From Kappaphycus alvarezii (taxonomy: Eukaryota; Rhodophyta; Florideophyceae; Gigartinales; Solieriaceae), in the NCBI GenBank assembly GCA_002205965.3, contig NADL03000762.1:558001-622000 (forward strand): 64,000 nucleotides of DNA, given 5' to 3'. Below are positions 1 through 12,069 of this stretch, one piece after another. Each line of letters begins with the position of its first letter. The first letter of the stretch is position 1. Under the pieces are notes generated by a model. That model was not told the DNA's origin. It was given only the letters and a program-made list of their open reading frames with translations, and did not search any database. A program made the position numbers and the translations under genes.

Positions 1-331
1 TTGTGTGTATTCGAGCTACTGAAGCTCGCAAGGATCCTTAAAGTAGAAAGGGGAATCGAAATCCCCGTGTCCCGTCCTTTCATCGCCCGATGCCAAGGTT
101 TCTTTAACCATTTTCTTGTTTTGGGTTTGTTTCTTTGGCCGTGAAGGATTATTGAACCACACTTCTCAACCTTTTTTGTGTTCTGTACCCCGCAAGATCC
201 CTGAGATACGTGAAAATTACCTTTTAGAACCTTTCTAGTTTCTTCGTGATGGCCTTTCCTGTCAGTTCCTCGTTCGCCCATGCATCGATTGCCCCTCTTT
301 CCTCCTGGCTTGAAGAGGCCCCGCAGGGCAT
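1..331 (-). pseudogene. Tc1/mariner transposase, N-terminal HTH fragment
   Basis: Reading leftwards from an ATG at 331-329, the minus strand encodes a Tc1/Tc3-type start with the core EERGAIDAWANEELTGKAI, then TYLRD and GYRTQKR, ending near FTAKE at about 131. This matches the DNA-binding half of Tc1/mariner transposases, where a paired helix-turn-helix ends in a YLRDP..YG...R-like stretch. The frame has in-frame stops (TAA after ERF, TAA before SFTAKE), so it is dead. The catalytic part would lie beyond the left edge and cannot be seen. I identified it from the motif pattern only. A C-terminal Tc1/mariner fragment lies near 62.3-62.7 kb and could belong to the same family. Confidence 0.6.
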
Positions 332-990
332 GTTTCGAGGTTGATAATGCGGCAAAGGTGGCTTAATGGGATGTTTATAGCTGTCCGCTATCCTTTTATG
401 CTCCCAGTTGTTGTCATTGCCTTACTTTTCTGAGGAGTACAGCCAAGAGTGTTGTGATTCTATATTTATTGACCTAAAATGCAGTTTTTGATATGTCATT
501 TTCTTAATTTTATTTAAAAGTAAATATAATAAGCATTAGTGCACTCAAGTTGGCCAGCGCTTTCAGGAGATATGCTATTCAAGGTACAGTCTTCTGTGGT
601 CGGGATGATACCCCTGATTATATACTTCTGACTCGCACCGTAATGTAATCAAGAGGAGGGGTACAGTACAGTAGAAAACTAACGTGCAATACTTACAGAT
701 GCTGCTGTAGGAGCGCTAGAGAAGTCTCAAAGACGCCTCCCATTACAGTACTCACAGACACTGCTTAAAAGTGCCATCCGGGAATCGCCGATCGCCGGCG
801 GCGACACTGTTGACCCGGGGAATCTGATGAAAGCCGCTCCAGAGGTAAGCCGGGCATTTCAGCGGGACTCCCGGGGAGTACGTGTACCGCTACCCTTTAC
901 TGTTGCCTTTACTCATATGTTTGCACCCTCTCCACTTCTTTGCTACACTTCGCATACAGCGCTACGCAGCGTCCACTCACGCTATCATAG
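332..990. other. intergenic, no recognised gene
   Basis: No coding pattern could be supported here. A short TACAG-type repeat (GTACAGTACAGTA) lies near 661-673. An open plus frame from 827 runs into the LTR-like repeat and looks non-coding. Confidence 0.5.
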
Positions 991-1257
991 CTGCACTAAA
1001 ATGCTTGTTTTCTGCTTATTCTCCCTTTCTCGGCTAAGTGGAACCTTCCCTCCCTTCCTCCGGATTCCGACAGCTCTCTTGCCCTTTTATAGGGGCTGCC
1101 AGTCCGGGGTTTCTACGCGTGTACAGTGCCCGTACAGTTTACACTAGCACTGTGTACTGCACGAGCCCTCTTCCCGCTCGTACAGTATACAGTGGCACTT
1201 TATATTGTACGAGTGAGCTGATCCAATCAGACAGCGATACTGGGAGTCGCGCGACAC
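991..1257 (-). repeat. LTR-like repeat, left (3' LTR of the gypsy element)
   Basis: It aligns with 6602-6823 in the same orientation. Shared blocks include CTCCCTTCCT, TTTCTACGC, ACAGTGCCCG, CCAATCAGACAGCGA and AGTCGCGCGAC. The CCAATCAG and TATA-like (CTTTTATAGG) pieces could be promoter parts of the LTR. It contains several TACAGT motifs and is longer than the right copy because of extra sequence at about 1150-1200. Confidence 0.65.
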
Positions 1258-2003
1258 CCACCCAATTATTGTGGGCCACGGGCACCACACCAGAAATAAC
1301 GGACTCCAGCACCCACCCCCCACACATAGGAGTCCCTCTTGCCTACTCTTCCCCCGTCCAACTCACTCCCAGACCACGTCATCTACCCCCATTTCCAACA
1401 CCAGTCCACATCTATCTGCTCAACCTCCGTCGGGCAAATGAGTCGGAACGACCGAGGTGCTGATAAACAGCCGGCATACACACGGAGGTGCCACATTCTC
1501 CATATTCCAAGAACCGTTTCCCTTCTCCACAAATCCTCAATCACCCAAAAATCATTCGCAAATCCTTTTCTTCTCCCCTAACTATGGCTCGCGCAAAGCA
1601 ACTATCTTCTCAAGCTCTTCGTGAATGTGTCGGCGATATCTCTTCAGTCATATCCATTCTAGAGGTCTGGAAGGCAGTGCTCGCGACTGCAGGAAAGCGC
1701 GGAAGCGGCTTCTTAGATGTAACTCTTTTTCTGACAGGAAGCGCGAGCGGAGGATGAGGGAAACCCAGGGAGGCAGCAGCGCCGCTCCATAGTTACTCAA
1801 GATTCAAGACTTCACTCACAACGTTTACAATTTCTCTCTCCATTTCTCTGTACAATTTATCTCCATGCTTACTTAGTGTTTAGGCTTCTGTGATGAATTC
1901 TTCTCTTTCATTGCTCTTTAACTTACTTGATTCCTGGTTCTACTACTCTTGCCCTATTGATTTTCTTGCTTTTCCGTAGATGAGTAAATGAGTCAGTCTC
2001 GTC
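1258..2003. other. region between 3' LTR and integrase; possible small plus ORF
   Basis: A plus ORF from ATG 1584 to 1757 (57 codons) follows a pyrimidine-rich leader. Its product starts MARAKQLSSQALRECVG and matches nothing I recognise. It may be chance or TE debris. No other signal was seen. Confidence 0.25.
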
Positions 2004-3217
2004 TTATACGGGAAAATCCGGCGCACTTGAACTGCTTTCCTTGCAACACAACCGGTGGAGGACATTATAATCGTAGCGTGGATGGTTCGCCTTAGTCACT
2101 AGACACGGTCCATAGAAAAATGAATCGAAGGGCGGCCACTTGCGCCCATTATCTAAGGCCGCACCGTGCGCCACCAACACTTCATCTCCAACTTTGAACA
2201 CCCTGACGTTTCCCTTGACCCTGCGGGGTTCGCTATATTTCTCCACCACACCTGCCCGCGTTTCAAAATCGGCTAAGGTCTCGATAATCCGATGATGGGG
2301 AACTGCATCACTGAGAAATGCTACCGAATCACTGGCCAGCATCCTCGGATTAATCTTCTACATCAGTTGGAAAGGGGAAGGGGCGTCGCTTCGGTCGCGT
2401 CGGCGGTAACAATACAGGATTTTAGGGAGGGCTTCTGCCCTGTCTCCGCCACCCCGTACGATCGACCTATGAGCACGTGATTGATAGTTCCCACCATCTA
2501 CCCCGTGCGGACATTTGCCATAGGCGCGTAAGCAAGCATCACCTTCCTTCTCTTTCATGTACTCTTGTACCGATCCAGCCATAAACGCAGCCAAGTCGTC
2601 CGAGACGATTCTCTTTGGAGGTCCGAAAGGTGACATTATCTCTTCCTCGATGAACCTCATCACCTTATCGGCAGTAGAATCCGTCGTGGCCCCCGCTATA
2701 GGCCACCCATTCATATGTTCCAAGCCAATCAGAAAAATTGTTATTCCACTCTTCGAAGGCTTGTATGTTCTATCGAAGTCCATCGAGAAGGTCTCGAAGA
2801 GTCCAGTAACGGGAGATCTCGGAATCAAGTGATATGGCGGCAACCTTCTCGCAGGCTGACACCCATCACAACCTTGTATATACTCAGTGACGTCACGGTA
2901 CACCCCAGGCCACCAGAATTGTTCTCTCGCGAACATTTTTTTGTCAAACTGACGTCCCAGTGGCCAATATCATCGTGAAAAGTGGCCAGTATCTTCGAGC
3001 GTCGACTGGTCGGAGGCACGACACGGAGTCCGTCCTTCTCACAACGAAAAAGGGTGTCGTTCCAGAGCCTGAAACTGTTTGCACTCTGTCTGACTGCAAC
3101 CTTCTTCTTCGCGCAGGATTCTGGAATTAGTTCTCCAGCTAGGAAACGTGCTACGTCTAGCAAGTGAGGTTCCAAGCCGTCCAACTTTGGGTCCGCCCAA
3201 TCTCTTGTCACTACCAA
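2004..3217 (-). pseudogene. gypsy integrase, broken
   Basis: Fragments spell a Ty3/gypsy integrase. First comes a zinc-binding HHCC module, with the FHDDIGHWD histidine pair and the YIQGCDGCQPARR cysteine pair. Then comes the catalytic core with a first Asp in SMDFDRTYKPSKSG and a second Asp in KRIVSDDLAAF. The stretch that should carry the catalytic Glu is out of frame (the product drifts into CPHGVDGGNYQSRAHRS), so the DDE triad is not intact in any one frame. A further frameshift separates the two zinc-binding pairs near 2930. The last fragment (2004-2342) has the basic, Val-rich character of an integrase C-terminal domain. It would have inserted the element's cDNA into chromosomal DNA; this copy cannot. 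Confidence 0.7.
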
Positions 3218-3349
3218 TCTTTTTGATATGTTCTAATTATTTCTTCTTTCCGCCTTCTTGGTAGTTCTTCGCGAGAGGTATTCGGCCCCCCTATTCGCCA
3301 GGCCCGGACGATATTTGATCTCGAAGTCGTATCCCGCCATCAAGTCCAT

Positions 3350-3694
3350 TCACCTTGCAAACTGCCCGTGAACATATTTCTTCTTGAAACCAGTTTGAAA
3401 GGCTTGGTAATCTTTATAGACGACAAAAGGCTTATCGTACAGAAGGAACAATCGGAAATCATTAAGAGCAAAAAATACGGCAAGTGCTTCTCGTTCGCTT
3501 GTGGAATATCGGCGCTCATGGTCCGTCATCGTTCGAGAAGCGAACTGAATGGGATTTACTTTCTCGTCTTCTGTCTTCTGCGATAGAACCACCCAAGGGC
3601 TGCCGAAGAGGCGACTGTTTCCGTTAAAAAAGGAGAATAGAAAACCGGAAACGCTCATACTGGAGTGGTAGTCAGTTTCCCCTTCAGGTTTCAA
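3350..3694 (-). pseudogene. gypsy RNase H domain fragment
   Basis: The frame contains PIQFASRTMTDHERRYSTSE followed by REALAVFFALNDFRLFLLYD and ends with the tether KKKYVHGQFAR. This is the RNase H part of a Ty3/gypsy pol: the family pattern is SRtm...E..YstsEREalAvvfAl..FR.yL. In an active element it degrades the RNA strand of the RNA:DNA hybrid after reverse transcription. It lies between the RT and integrase fragments in the expected order, separated from both by frame breaks. The usual second Asp (tDh) is read here as YKDYQAF, so only part of the active site is recognisable. Confidence 0.7.
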
Positions 3695-3935
3695 AAACCT
3701 CTTGCATCCCCGGAGCCCATTCGAAATCTTTCTTGACAGACGCCGCCGCGTGCAACACTGCTGGGTTGTCGACGAAACCCCTTATGAACCGTCGGTAGTA
3801 CCCCGCGAGCCCTAGAAAAACTCTGAGTTCTGTCACTTTTCCGGCACAGCAGCTCCCACAACATATTTGACCTTGTCTGAATCCACCTTCAAGTTGCTTG
3901 AATTAACGCTGTGAGCGAGCGACTTCACTTCTGAC

Positions 3936-4684
3936 TTAGCAAAGCTGCACCTTGGCTACCTCCAGCTTCAATTTCGATTCTCTGATCCTCCCGAACGCCT
4001 CTTTGAATTGAGCTACGAGTTCCTCCAACGTCTTCGAGAAGATCAAATAGTCGTCCAAATAAACCATAGCAAACGGTAACCCTCGAAAGACCTTGTCCAT
4101 CATACTTTGAAACATCACTGGAGCGTTCATGAGTGCAAACGGCACTACCTCGATCTTGTACGTTCCATATTGAGAGGAAAAAATCGTCTTGTCTTTTGAA
4201 GTTCTGACATCCTAACCTGCCAGTATCCTGTGTAAAGGTCTAATATTGTGAAGAACTCTGCGCCAGAGAGTTCGTCGAAAATTTCTTCTATTCTCGGTAA
4301 CAGCCAGCGGTCTGGCTTGAACACCCGGTCTCACTGACGGTAGTCGATGCAGAACCGGGGCCTTCCGTCTTTCTTCGTGGCTATCACTACTGGCAAGGAC
4401 CAGGCGGACCTTGACGGCGTAATAAATACGGCTTCCAATAATTACTTCACCTCTTTCCTTACTACTTCGTTATGCCTCGGCGGCATTCGGCAGGCTTTCG
4501 ATTGTACCGGAGTCTCGTCCTTCAACTCGAAAGATTGTATCACTGGCACCTGAGAAGGCTCCAGATCGTGAATATACCAAACTATGACATCCGTATCCTT
4601 GAGAGCTTCCACCAGCTCCCTCTGTTTCTTCTCTTCGAGGTGGTCCAGCTTCGAGGCCAGTAAAGCCGAGAGGTCCACCTCCAC
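3936..4684 (-). pseudogene. gypsy reverse transcriptase, broken
   Basis: The downstream piece reads MPFALMNAPVMFQSMMDKVF and then VYLDDYLIFSKT, a Ty3/gypsy RT palm with an intact YLDD box at about 4040-4052. The upstream piece (4442-4684) carries the leader of the RT domain (LKDETPVQSKACRMPPRHNE). The sequence between them, in shifted frames, reads SAWSLPVVIATKKDGRPRFC and IDYRQ, the standard gypsy fingers motifs. Several frameshifts and a stop after EVK separate the blocks. In a live element this enzyme copies the RNA into DNA. Here the parts are recognisable but not joined. Confidence 0.75.
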
Positions 4685-4758
4685 TTTTACCTCTTTCTTA
4701 AATTCAGTCTTCGCTAAGCGAGGTAGATAAGGCTCTTATGGTTCCTTGTTGATGATTG

Positions 4759-5371
4759 CTAAGGCCAGGTCTTGTTCGGTATCCGATACAAGATCGCTTT
4801 CGCTAGACGAAAAGAAGGGCGGAGAGTTTCCTCATCGTTCGAACCTTTGGGAGACGTAAAGTTCTCACTTTTTGTCTGAGCCGCATTGATTCTGGACGGC
4901 TCATTGAAGAATGGTAGCGAAACATCCTCTTCTCCTATAACCAAAGTGACGTGCTGGGGTGCATAATCGATGCGCGTCTGGAGGGCTTCCAGAGTCGGAC
5001 TTCCAACCATACGTCGAACGGGGCATTTTGACCGCTAGGAATTCTAGGTACACGACCATTGACACATAAGACACCGGCAATCCTCTGAGACAACCAAGAA
5101 CCTCTATGATAGTGCAGTCTGCTACCATCACTTGACGTTCGGTCTCCGTCGGGGTGAGTGCGAGCTTTTGCCAGAGGTCTCAAGAGATGAGGTTAGGAAC
5201 TGCACTCGTGTCCAGGAGGCCATGAGTCTCCGTTCCATACAACTTCACGGTTACTACCTTGAGTCGGCTTGTTCTTCCTAAAGAGGTAACCATAGATGCC
5301 TGTGTAACCGGCAGCCTCTTGGATAACAATATACTTAAAACCTTTCTGGCCTCTTCGGCATCCCCGCGCAA
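4759..5371 (-). pseudogene. gypsy aspartic protease region, broken
   Basis: Overlapping minus-strand frames lie between gag and RT. The clearest signal is GLLDTSAVPNLIS (about 5180-5220). It resembles the retroviral-type protease active-site loop (hydrophobic-D-T/S-G/A-A..N.IS), with Ser replacing the usual Gly. Downstream frames contain LEVRLWKPSRRAS and ITLVIGEED-like pieces in shifted phases, as expected of a decayed protease and linker. The call rests mainly on the loop and the gag-PR-RT order. Confidence 0.5.
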
Positions 5372-5379
5372 TAGTTACC

Positions 5380-6390
5380 CGAAGTTCATCCCTGCAGCAG
5401 CGGAAGCCAGTTCAGCGATCGTGTTATAATTCCCACATGATCCTGGAGTCCATTGCAGTTCTTTTTCGACTTGCGGTTTCCTCTCTTATTATTCTTCCTT
5501 GGGACGGGGGCCATCATCGGCGGAAGATTAGCAGGGGACTTTTTCAAGATGGCATCAAGATCCATCAACTTTTCTCTCATCTGCTTCGGGAGTGTCTGTC
5601 CGTACGCTTTTCTCTTCGCGGCGGCTACAACGTCCTTTTGCGAAATTCTTGAATAACGGCGAATTTGTCATCATCCTTCGGCTTCTTCATTTTTAACTCT
5701 TCTCCAGACTCAGACCGGGCCCTAGCAACTCCGCCTCGCTGATCATCACCACAAGGGTTCTTGGACCAGCATGTTGCCTTCGAATGGTCTCTTCTCCCGA
5801 AAATCGAGCAACCTGTATCTCTATGCGGGTTATGCTGGTAACGACTCGCCCTATGGAGTTTCTGGTTGCAATAGCTGCAAAATAATCTGAATTATTCTTC
5901 ACCAGCGGCGTCGCTCCGTCGAATGTTTTCATCGCAAACAACGATAGTTCGGCAAATTAGTCGGCCAATTTATCCGAATCTTCTCCCAGGTGCTGAGAAA
6001 TACGAGCATCTTACCTTCGGAGGATCTTCTTCGGCGTTCAACTTGATAAGGCTCCTTGACTGTCTTCTCTGTATATTGTGTTCTGTCCACTTGCGAAGTC
6101 TGTGATTGCCTTCTTGAGCCCCTTGCAGTCCGTAAGGGCTCTAAATACCACAAACTGCGCCATGTCTGATTTTCTGCCACTGCTTTCCGACACAAGCAGA
6201 ACGAAGCTGTATCATTGAATCCATCTCTATTATGTAGAGCGTTCAACTGCGCCAGGGAGCCCGATAAGTCATTAGGATCCAACCTAGTGTTGATAGACTT
6301 CTCCAGTTCTTTTTCCGGCTTCGCGGTCTTCCCAAACTCCTCGATGAGCTTGGAATTAACGGTCGAGTAGTCTTTTGTATCCTCCGTCAA
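5380..6390 (-). pseudogene. gypsy gag with zinc-knuckle remnant
   Basis: The minus frame from about 6390 (MTEDTKDYSTVNSKLIEEFG, then TRLDPNDLSGSLAQLNAL) resembles a retrotransposon gag: charged, helical, and with a basic tail. In a shifted frame at about 5740-5900 the reading FCSYCNQKLHRASRY followed by TGCSIFGRRDHSKATC gives Cys/His spacing like one or two CCHC zinc knuckles. Gag would form the particle shell and bind the RNA. Frame breaks near 5930 and 5690 separate the pieces. The lowest part (5386-5580) is basic and Lys/Asn-rich. Gag sits just inside the right LTR-like repeat, as expected. Confidence 0.6.
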
Positions 6391-6601
6391 CGCTAAATGG
6401 TGCGCAAAAACCTCGTAGTAACGCTCAAACGCTGCGCACTCGAGGCGGCAGAGGAGCTGAAGCGCCTTTTCCTCGTTTCCCCCGCGCGTAACTACATTCT
6501 AGGACGTGAGAAGGAAGCGCGCGACATCGAAAGAAGAGGAACCGTTGAAGGAAACGTGGGCTCTTGGGGAATCGTTCATGTTCGTAGTCCACCTTGGATG
6601 C

Positions 6602-6823
6602 GGCACCATGAAATGCTTTTTTCTGTTTACGGTCTCTTTTTCGGCCAAGCGGAACTTCCCCTCCCTTCCTAGGACTCCGGCAGGCCCCTCTCTCTTTTAA
6701 AGGTGTTGCAGGTCCGGTGTTTCTACGCTTTTACAGTGCCCGTGCAGTGTACAGTGGTACTGTACAGTACACCGTTCATGCGAACCGGTCCAATCAGACA
6801 GCGACGCTGGAGTCGCGCGACGC
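6602..6823 (-). repeat. LTR-like repeat, right (5' LTR of the gypsy element)
   Basis: Direct repeat of 991-1257, sharing the CTCCCTTCCT, TTTCTACGC, ACAGTGCCCG, CCAATCAGACAGCGACG and AGTCGCGCGAC blocks. It lies just upstream of gag on the minus strand. No convincing tRNA primer-binding site was found between it and gag. Confidence 0.65.
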
Positions 6824-7700
6824 CAAACTCCAGCTACATACACCATACTGTACCTTTAAGACAATGCACGAAATTTATTCTCTATTGCGTCTACTTCAGA
6901 ATCAGACATTAAAAATAGTGTTTCCGCCTCGACAACCATAGCAATAGACGACCACAAAGCAGGCCAACTCGCCAGTGAGTGCGCAAACGAATGAGTCCTC
7001 CCGAAGACTGGAGTTTCTGGGTAATGCGAGGAACTACCCTCGATGAAGCGGGAGATAAAGGTGGAGGCGAAACCCAAGATGTCGAATACCAGAAGTTCAA
7101 AATCGATTGGAACGTTAAGGGGTGTTTTTGAAGGGGGTTGGGTGGCGGCGTGAAAGCTTGAAGTTAAGGGTGGTGTGCTTGTCCCGATGGACCGCTTCAG
7201 CTGCGGCGCCCGCTGCCTGGGTCGGCTAGGTGCGGAGGCAAGGCTTGATGAAGGGGGACACAACGGTGGCTTCGGTGGCGAGGGCCGATTTCACCAGGAT
7301 ATCACTAGGGTGGAGGTCGACGTCAGGGATGAGGAGCGCGAACTTTTGTTGAAAGCTCTGTCCAGCAGCACAGGGCATTCGGGAGGCGCAGCCTGCTGAC
7401 CTATGACTTTCTGCAATCCGTCTTCACCTCTTAGGCTTCGTCGCATGACGGGGATCAGAAGTATATACAGGCGCGTGAATGCATAAAATGTGGCTTCAGC
7501 ACCCCGCGAGCAGCGCTACCGGTTTGAGGCAGGGGAACAGGATGTCCTGATGGATGTCAAATTCGCGGTAGGGGGTGCGAAATATGTTGTGGGGGTGGAA
7601 GAGGGGGCTTGAGGAGTGGGGAGTAGAAGGGGTTGCGGACGACTCTGTAGTGACGATTAGATTGAGTGGATTTTAGGAGATTAGGTTTTTTTGCAAGGGA
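6824..7700. other. unrecognised region with weak minus-strand coding character
   Basis: A minus frame at 6856-7263 is Pro/Ser-rich and then hydrophobic, ending EVDAIENKFRALS. It has no ATG at its 5' end, and nearby frames contain pieces like KSALATEATVVSPFIKP. It could be an old TE capsid-type ORF, but I recognise no family. Confidence 0.3.
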
Positions 7701-10319
7701 ATGCAGTTTGAGTTAGGTATAGAACACCGTACAATATTCGCAAACCTACAAGAATATCACTCCAACAGCCATACTGTTTCCAGACTACAAAATGCAGCAG
7801 CAAACTTCACAGCCTCTCCTAGCCGATTTCTATTAGCAAAAACGAGCAAAAGGATGGTAATAACTGCTACTCCTGTCAAAAAAACAACAACTTCACTCCG
7901 CTGTCAACTCAAAATCTCGCAGCAACATGGAGATAAAAAAGGTGAAGAAGACTACTCACAGCAGGGAAGAAATAATTACCAAGGATATCGCCTTCTGCTT
8001 TTTCAATTCGAAAACCGTCAGCAACTTTAAAAAATTTCAACTGGCGGCACACTACCATCCGGGTGCAAAAATAGCGCAAATACACTTGGCTTGTACGTTG
8101 ACACATTTCGTTATGGAATAAAGTGCAAAAGGCCGAGATATTGAGGATGTAATGTCAAGCAACACAAATTTTGAAAGCTTTTCTTTACCTAGCATTGAGA
8201 AAAAATTTCGAACCGCCGGATACCAACTGATAGAGAAGTCAAAGAAAATTCAAGCTCGAAATAGATAGGATCAAGTGTTACAGGTCGTGCCGACCGTAAA
8301 GAAAGGAACAAAATCGAAGAATATACAGGACCTGGTAAGTATTCTAGTCAAAAAACAGAGACACTCCTCAAACGCTTTCTGAATAATAGTGACTTTTGGT
8401 CTTACTGCGCTCTAATGAATGTTGTATTGAAGCGTACTGGGAAATAGAGGTCTTTCAAAATCTCAAAACGATTCGAGATTATCTGCAGATCAGTTTTGGG
8501 TTTCAATCATTGAGCACAAGTTCAATGACACCACATACAACCCAGTGAAAGATTGTAGACCTCTGTTAGATGAGATGGAAGTATCAAATGATCCAGTTTG
8601 TTGGAGCTCTGCTGCCTTCCTAAAAAAATGGCTACAGTTGATATGGTTGATCACACATTTGGCACAGCGCAAAGAATTTGAAACCGCGGCCGGTCCCAGC
8701 ACGTGTTCCTGCAAGAGCGAGAGGTATTGATTCGAGCGCTTCGGGTTCTCAAAAGGAGTCTCCAAATCATCAGCTCGTTTCCAGGGAAAGTGTTTCTGCA
8801 ACGAGAGAAGTTGCCCGGGAATCGCAAAACAGAAGTGATGCGGTTGAGTCAGGGAGGAGTAATGAAGGTCAATCATGTCATAGAACAAGGTATAGCTCTA
8901 GTTCGGTGAGATCGACTCCTCGCAGACGCCCTGGAGATGATTAAAACGAGGATCTCTATCTAAGAAACGACGCACAATATAGTGTAAATGCGCTTCTAGC
9001 CTGTATAAAAAGTCCCTGGTATGTACAGTTTTTCGTATCTAGAATAAATTTGACCCCCAAAACCCTCCTTACCTACCACCTTTCAAGTTTTTATCCCTCT
9101 GTCAAGTATGGCCGGTTTGAACGAAACTTAGTTAAAAAGGGAGAGAGCCCGAAGAAAAATAGTTATTCACTTAGGTTTTTTAATTAATCTCTCTGTGACT
9201 GAACTAAAAGCCTCTGAACATTATGAGCATAGTATTACAAATCAGAATTCGGCGTTAGAGATATATGTAATTCGTCCTTTTTAATTCAAAAAGAATATGA
9301 AACATTCTCCTACGAACGTATACTTGCAAAATATCCGTTGAATATTCAAAAAAGAATTAGGAAGAGCTCGACTGACTGTGATAAACAACCTCAGTCAACT
9401 AGTTCCAATCAAGTCAAGTCGTTTTTACTGTTGGTATTAGTCGATCTTTATTATGTATTATATAAAATAATATATATATATATATATATTCGGGTAATGA
9501 TAACTTCCAAATTAGAACAGAATGTATTAATTATTCAGAATTACGATATAATATGATTTATTGGATGCAGGATATGGGGCAGCTCTCCAGAAAAATTTCA
9601 CATCATTAAACAAAGAAAGTGAATAATCAAGTAATTGGATTAAGGAAAATTGATAAATACAAAGTACAGCCCCAGAAGTAAGATAGAAAGAGTCAACCAG
9701 GAGTTATAAGTTTCCAATTTGTTTGATTCTACGATACAAATAGATCTAAAGGAGATGGCTTATTCGCCGGGATCTACAACTACATAATACGTCTATTCAT
9801 AAGACAGTTAAAATTTAATCATAAAAGAGTTTGAAAATAATCTCCTACATTTTGGAAAATAAAGGCCTCAAAGTTCTTTCAAACTTAGAAACTTACTGGC
9901 ATATCAGACTATTATAAATTTTTTTTGAGGAAAATTCTGGTAGGAAATATCCATCTAACTGGATGATTAATATAAAGATCTGGAGAAAAGTTTCAAGGAA
10001 GGAGGAAATTTCCTGTGAAATTCTAATTTTTTTGTTCGTTGTATCTATGGAGTATCATAAAAATGATAAATTAAATAGCACAAAGTTTTAACTAAGATCT
10101 AATTGCAATCATTTTTGCCGACATTTTCTGGCAGAGCGGAGCCAAAAAAGCTCTCTTCGAGGCTTCAGCTGCAGAGAACGATGTGGTGCCTATAATCGGG
10201 AAGACTGAAATGAATACCGAAATTTCGAAAGTGAGCAATAAATTTTATGTATGGTTCAAACAATTGACCAATCATCCCAATATTTCTTCTCATATAATGC
10301 AAATGTTAATTCAATATTT
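7701..10319. other. AT-rich region, no recognised gene
   Basis: Base composition falls clearly below the gene island, with a short (TA)n run at about 9469-9489. Open frames are short and in all phases. One plus frame around 8680-8944 is Ser/Arg-rich (SSSSVRSTPRRRPGDD at its end) but has no ATG start and no upstream partner I can support. I read this as decayed repeat DNA. Confidence 0.5.
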
Positions 10320-11250
10320 CAATCCTATACCATTAATTACAATATGTGGCCGCTCTAACGCAATTGAGAGAAATAAGCTGATAATGATAGGATTCCCTAT
10401 GGATATCGCAGTTCTACAACGTGTGTTCCTCGATGGTATTGTGCGCACTGCGGGAGCAGAAGGTTGATAAGGTTTTTCAGGATTATAGACTCTGTTGGAA
10501 ATTTTTGTCGTACCTATGACTGGGAGAAGGATCCTGTGGATGTGGTTGAAGATGTATGCTTCATGAGGGGTAAATATCACCGCACCGAATTTTCCGGAGA
10601 TGTTACGGACTGACAGGAGGTTCTCACTTAGAGAAGGGGGTTGTAGACGACCGATAGTGGGAGTGGGTAGCCGTTATTCGTCGTGGTCTGTTTCCTTAAA
10701 AATTTGGTGGCGTAGGGAGCGTTCTCATTTTTAGTTTGCGTTGCGATCAATTTCTGAAGGGCGCCCATATTTTTGGTTGGTTGTGAAAGAAGTAAGGGGT
10801 GCGCTCTAGCTTCCTGTTCGGCGTACGTTGGGTCCAGTGCTGGAATGGGTTGGTACGGATAGGCAAGGATTAGGATAGCACTTTGTGGCTTCGATTATTT
10901 TGTCTGCGGTGTTTCCCCTTGGCTTTCCCCGCAGATTGTAGAGTTGAGGGGGCAGAAATTGTGCATAGGGATTGTATGGAAAGGTTGATGGTGCATGGTA
11001 TGGAAAAGGGGTGTTTTCTGTTTTTCGTCCAAGATTCAATTGTAAGGTAGTATTCTGTGTTGTGATTCTTGCAGTTGATGATGACCTGAACTGCAATCAG
11101 TTCAAAGTGTCTGATGTGCAGTACTCCGGGCAGTTTCATTACTTTTCGTAGTACTCGGTGCTTTGAAAGGTATTTTTCGGCTGTTGTGTCTGCAGTGGGA
11201 ATAGTGGTTGCGGATTCTTGACGTTGCAGGGCGTTTAAGATGTGTAACAT
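10320..11250 (-). pseudogene. Ty1/copia fragment (gag end and protease region)
   Basis: The minus strand near 10540-10615 reads NLLSVRNISGKFGAVIF followed by a TPHEAYI-like stretch. This is the boundary typical of copia protease and the following pre-integrase domain (NLLSV..L...G..v.F). Upstream minus frames (10806-11250) are polar and Pro/Asn-rich and could be gag. No LTR could be assigned, and stops and frameshifts interrupt all frames. It is an isolated remnant: the expected integrase and RT are not seen to its left. Confidence 0.5.
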
Positions 11251-12069
11251 AGTATATGAGGAATTAGGATTCTGTTGCGGCCATAATGTCCATTCGTGAC
11301 TAGAAACCGCTGAGGAGGCTGTTTAGTACCATCAATCGAATAATAACGTGGTCCTTGTGGTACTGTTTGTAGCTTGGATAGTTATAAGACTAGGTCACAG
11401 TTTTTGGCTGCAAATCGGGACAAGCAATTAAAATAACGTCTTTCAGGGCGAAGTAGCAAATGTAGAAGTTAGGTTCATTTGAATGTAGATCTGGTAGCCT
11501 TCCTTAGATGGATCGCCGGCTGCAAGGAGAATTTTTCTATTTCTTCCTGGGATCTGCTCTCGACCCTGTTGGACGGAGGCATGATATTGACGCTCTCGAT
11601 TTGGTGCGGTGAAGGCGATTGAGTTGGCGTGTTGGAGCTACGAGTGAAACACTCGATTTGTTGTAGACGGGAAGGAAATGCTTCTCAAAGTGAGGCAGTA
11701 GGTTTCCGGCGTCTCCGAGTATTAGAATTGATGGTCAATTTTGGTGTAACCTGGGCCAAGAACAACATATGATTAGACAGAATGCATACAGACAGTGTGT
11801 GGTACCGGAAAATGAGGTATCTTATAACGTACGACACAAATCGTGCCCTTGCAGATATTTTTTTCATCACTGCTGAATGAAATTTCAACTTTAAACATGC
11901 AGAATTTACGTACATTACCGTAGTCACGCTGGTAAATCTTTATTTTTAAAACTTTTTAGCTTTCCACAGCAATCAATTTTACATGCCTTGACAGTCACTC
12001 TCCGCGTTTTGGCGAACATCTTCATTACAACAACTGGACACCCGCTTTCCGCCTTTTCTAATGGCTACA
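11251..12069. other. no recognised gene
   Basis: Short frames only. The minus frame 11685-11927 is hydrophobic and basic, without a family match. This may be the upstream part of the copia fragment. Confidence 0.4.

Larger units (their letters stand above)
991..6823 (-). mobile_element. degenerate Ty3/gypsy LTR retrotransposon
   Basis: Two similar direct repeats (991-1257 and 6602-6823) bracket minus-strand blocks in the order gag, protease, reverse transcriptase, RNase H, integrase. Integrase last is the Ty3/gypsy order. The body is interrupted by many frameshifts and stops, and the repeats have diverged with several indels, so the insertion is old. The true outer ends could not be fixed because no clean TG...CA boundary or target duplication was found. 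Confidence 0.75.

Noticed and set aside
1038..1463. 141-codon plus frame in the left LTR-like repeat
   Set aside because: It lies in repeat DNA, is not conserved in the other copy and has no domain.
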